Program-made: the position numbers and the translations under genes | Notes under the pieces: generated by a model | What the model was told of the DNA's origin: nothing | Databases searched by the model: none | What the model saw: the letters and a program-made list of their open reading frames with translations, nothing else | Shown: piece by piece, positions 63,125 to 64,000 of the stretch | How the letters are laid out: each line of letters starts with the position of its first letter | Position numbering within the stretch: position 1 is the stretch's first letter | Assembly (NCBI RefSeq): GCF_024363565.1 | Contig: NZ_JAJEKE010000008.1 | Span: forward strand, 95,632 to 159,631 | Origin: Lutispora saccharofermentans | GTDB taxonomy: Bacteria; Bacillota; Clostridia; Lutisporales; Lutisporaceae | Direction of reading: 5' to 3' | Length of the DNA stretch: 64,000 nucleotides

Positions 63125-63616
63125 ATGGATGAAATGACTATCAAGGTCTTGGCTGAGATGGGCGCAAATCTAACAAACTTGGCTGTTAAAGGTACAGTAT
63201 CTGCAGTAAGCAATAAAATAAAGTCTATCAAAATGGAAAAAGACGTTGAAATTATCAAGAATAAATATGATGAAATCATTAATGAATTGCTTTCGGAAAG
63301 AGAAGAGGCTGTCAGAATTGCCCAGGTGTATAAAACAGAGTTAGAACGGTACGAAATTAGTGATGATGACATAATGCATCTACATAATACAGTCGAAAGA
63401 GTCTTAGAAATATTAAAAAAGATGGTTCCTACTACTCCGGTAGAAAGTTATGAACAATTTAAAGAATTAATTAATGTTGACACGTTAAAAGCGATGCAAT
63501 TACTGGGATTTAATTATAAGGCTGCTATTGGAGATCCGTTAACGGAACTCTGTGCAAATGCCATCCTTTCAAAATCGAAAAGCCCTCAAAACTCAGGTGT
63601 GAAAAATAAGAAATAG
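63125..63616 (+). CDS. Cassette 9: coiled-coil protein of unknown function
   Basis: 163 residues from the ATG at 63125 (AGGAGGAG upstream; a TTG three bases earlier is possible). A Gly/Ala-rich N-terminal segment (VLAEMGANLTNLAVKGTVSAV) precedes a charged coiled coil (about 30-105; IKNKYDEIINELLSEREEAV). The C-terminal 50 residues are compact. It shares cassette 9 with the HEPN-like gene, so the two are probably a functional pair. Confidence 0.6.
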   Translation: MDEMTIKVLAEMGANLTNLAVKGTVSAVSNKIKSIKMEKDVEIIKNKYDEIINELLSEREEAVRIAQVYKTELERYEISDDDIMHLHNTVERVLEILKKMVPTTPVESYEQFKELINVDTLKAMQLLGFNYKAAIGDPLTELCANAILSKSKSPQNSGVKNKK

Positions 63617-63643
63617 TAGAAGAGTAACTATAGAGTGAAAGGA

Positions 63644-63661
63644 GTCGCCCTCCATGGCGAC
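63644..63661 (+). repeat. Pre-attC hairpin, cassette 9
   Basis: GTCGCC (63644-63649) pairs with GGCGAC (63656-63661) around the loop CTCCAT; TTCTGAGTCTGGGGACG follows. Confidence 0.65.
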
Positions 63662-63687
63662 TTCTGAGTCTGGGGACGACCAACTTC

Positions 63688-63763
63688 ATTTAACAGAGTA
63701 TTGCCGAAACTTTTTAAAGATGAATGTAGTTGGGCCGCTTCGGCAATACTCGGGACGTTATCC
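63688..63763 (+). other. attC-like site 9
   Basis: ATTTAAC (63688-63694, exact), perfect 12-bp arms AGTATTGCCGAA (63697-63708) / TTCGGCAATACT (63739-63750), core GTTATCC (63757-63763). At 76 bp it is the shortest and cleanest of the set and has the size of a classical attC. Confidence 0.87.
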
Positions 63764-63869
63764 AACACTTTCCACCTTAGTATTCCCCTCGGCTTCAACG
63801 TCATGCTGGGGAAGGCGATGGAGGGGGAAGGGTCATTTTTGATTGGAGTTTTTGACAATGAAAAAGAAT

Positions 63870-63940
63870 CTTGGCACTCCCCAAGATTCTCAATGTTTTA
63901 ATTCTTAGTTTCATTAGCACTCCCTAATGAAACTACATAT
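63870..63940 (+). terminator. Two tandem hairpins after the array
   Basis: AATCTTGG/CCAAGATT around CACTCC (about 63868-63890) and AGTTTCATTA/TAATGAAACT around GCACTCCC (about 63907-63934), the latter followed by T-rich sequence. Both loops contain the shared CACTCC sequence. The stretch from 63764 to 64000 has no convincing gene. Confidence 0.6.
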
Positions 63941-64000
63941 TTTATTATTTTTATTTTATCATGCAACTTATTTTTTGTCAATAATTATTGATTTATTCGC

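Larger units (their letters stand above)
53149..63763 (+). mobile_element. Integron-like cassette array with non-canonical integrase
   Basis: A tyrosine recombinase gene, a candidate attI, and nine cassettes each ending in an attC-like site. Sites occur at 55179, 56365, 57176, 57790, 58549, 59320, 60458, 62258 and 63688. All cassette genes are on the plus strand, each cassette has one or two ORFs, and sites are 1.8 kb or less apart. Cassettes are visibly richer in AT than the core. The recombinase is not IntI by the usual sequence criterion. Array boundaries: recombinase start to last attC end; more cassettes may follow after the window. Confidence 0.8.

Noticed and set aside
54240..63763. 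CRISPR array
   Set aside because: The repeats are long imperfect palindromes separated by 0.6-1.8 kb of protein-coding sequence, not short direct repeats with regular spacers, and no cas genes are present.
53149..63763. Prophage or conjugative element
   Set aside because: No phage structural, relaxase or conjugation genes lie near the recombinase; genes are separated by attC-like sites instead.
55179..63763. MITE or IS-derived repeats
   Set aside because: No transposase and no target duplications; the ends fit RYYYAAC/GTTRRRY core sites and internal arms instead.
63701..63901. Short ORF after the last attC
   Set aside because: It starts inside the attC arm and has no ribosome site; the region looks noncoding.

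Overview
The window is a low-GC Firmicutes chromosome segment, most likely from a spore-forming, peptide-fermenting member of the Clostridia. Evidence: strong AGGAGG ribosome sites, TTG and GTG starts, two T-box leaders, a BceRSAB-type module, an LtaS-like sulfatase, and a large sigma-54-dependent peptide uptake and hydrolysis operon. I cannot name the genus.

Layout. 1-5.6 kb: a cluster of small, mostly membrane proteins, a CNNM/CBS (HlyC/CorC-type) protein, an M28 lipoprotein peptidase and an Ntn-type amide hydrolase. 5.6-11.3 kb: dispersed repeats, then minus-strand genes: a phenylacetate-CoA ligase behind a T-box with a duplicated antiterminator/terminator, a YpeB/PepSY-like protein and an LtaS-family sulfatase. 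11.4-25.2 kb: a sigma-54 promoter, then oppDF-type ATPases, two permeases, an N-acyl-D-amino-acid deacylase, a solute-binding lipoprotein, two tandem M19 dipeptidases, an M28-like peptidase and the sigma-54 activator that probably controls them; this looks like a system for D-residue-containing peptides. 25.4-43.7 kb: housekeeping and accessory genes (bioB, DUF1836, hemolysin III, two MATE pumps, a LysR regulator, a 5'-nucleotidase-like phosphatase, an esterase, a DMT permease behind a leader peptide, gamma-glutamyltransferase, msrB, a DUF3788/AraC-GyrI pair, an ECF sigma/anti-sigma/TPR operon, a paired small DMT exporter and its Crp-like regulator). 43.7-45.5 kb: orphan trpB behind a Trp T-box with duplicated antiterminator/terminator, followed by a six-codon leader ORF containing a Trp codon. 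46.0-53.1 kb: a BceRSAB-like peptide-antibiotic sensing and efflux module, then an ABC-F protein behind a leader-ORF attenuator.

53.1-63.8 kb is the most unusual part: an integron-like gene-cassette array. A tyrosine recombinase (53149-54222) is followed by a direct-repeat-rich candidate attI site and nine consecutive cassettes, all reading in the same direction. Each cassette ends in an attC-like imperfect inverted repeat (76-151 bp, TAAC...ACGTT ends, internal 6-12 bp complementary arms). The recombinase has the R, K, HxxR, H and Y residues of the family but lacks the extra helix/insert that defines canonical IntI; instead it carries an additional N-terminal domain of about 75 residues. It also points the same way as its cassettes rather than away from them. 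Cassettes encode a Cys-rich protein, a methyltransferase, a HAD-like protein lacking its nucleophile, small membrane proteins, an interrupted AraC/GyrI regulator plus DUF3788, and a HEPN-like protein (frameshifted) with a coiled-coil partner. Cassette leaders and tails carry a repeated stem-loop with an NTCCAY loop that the standard integron model does not explain.
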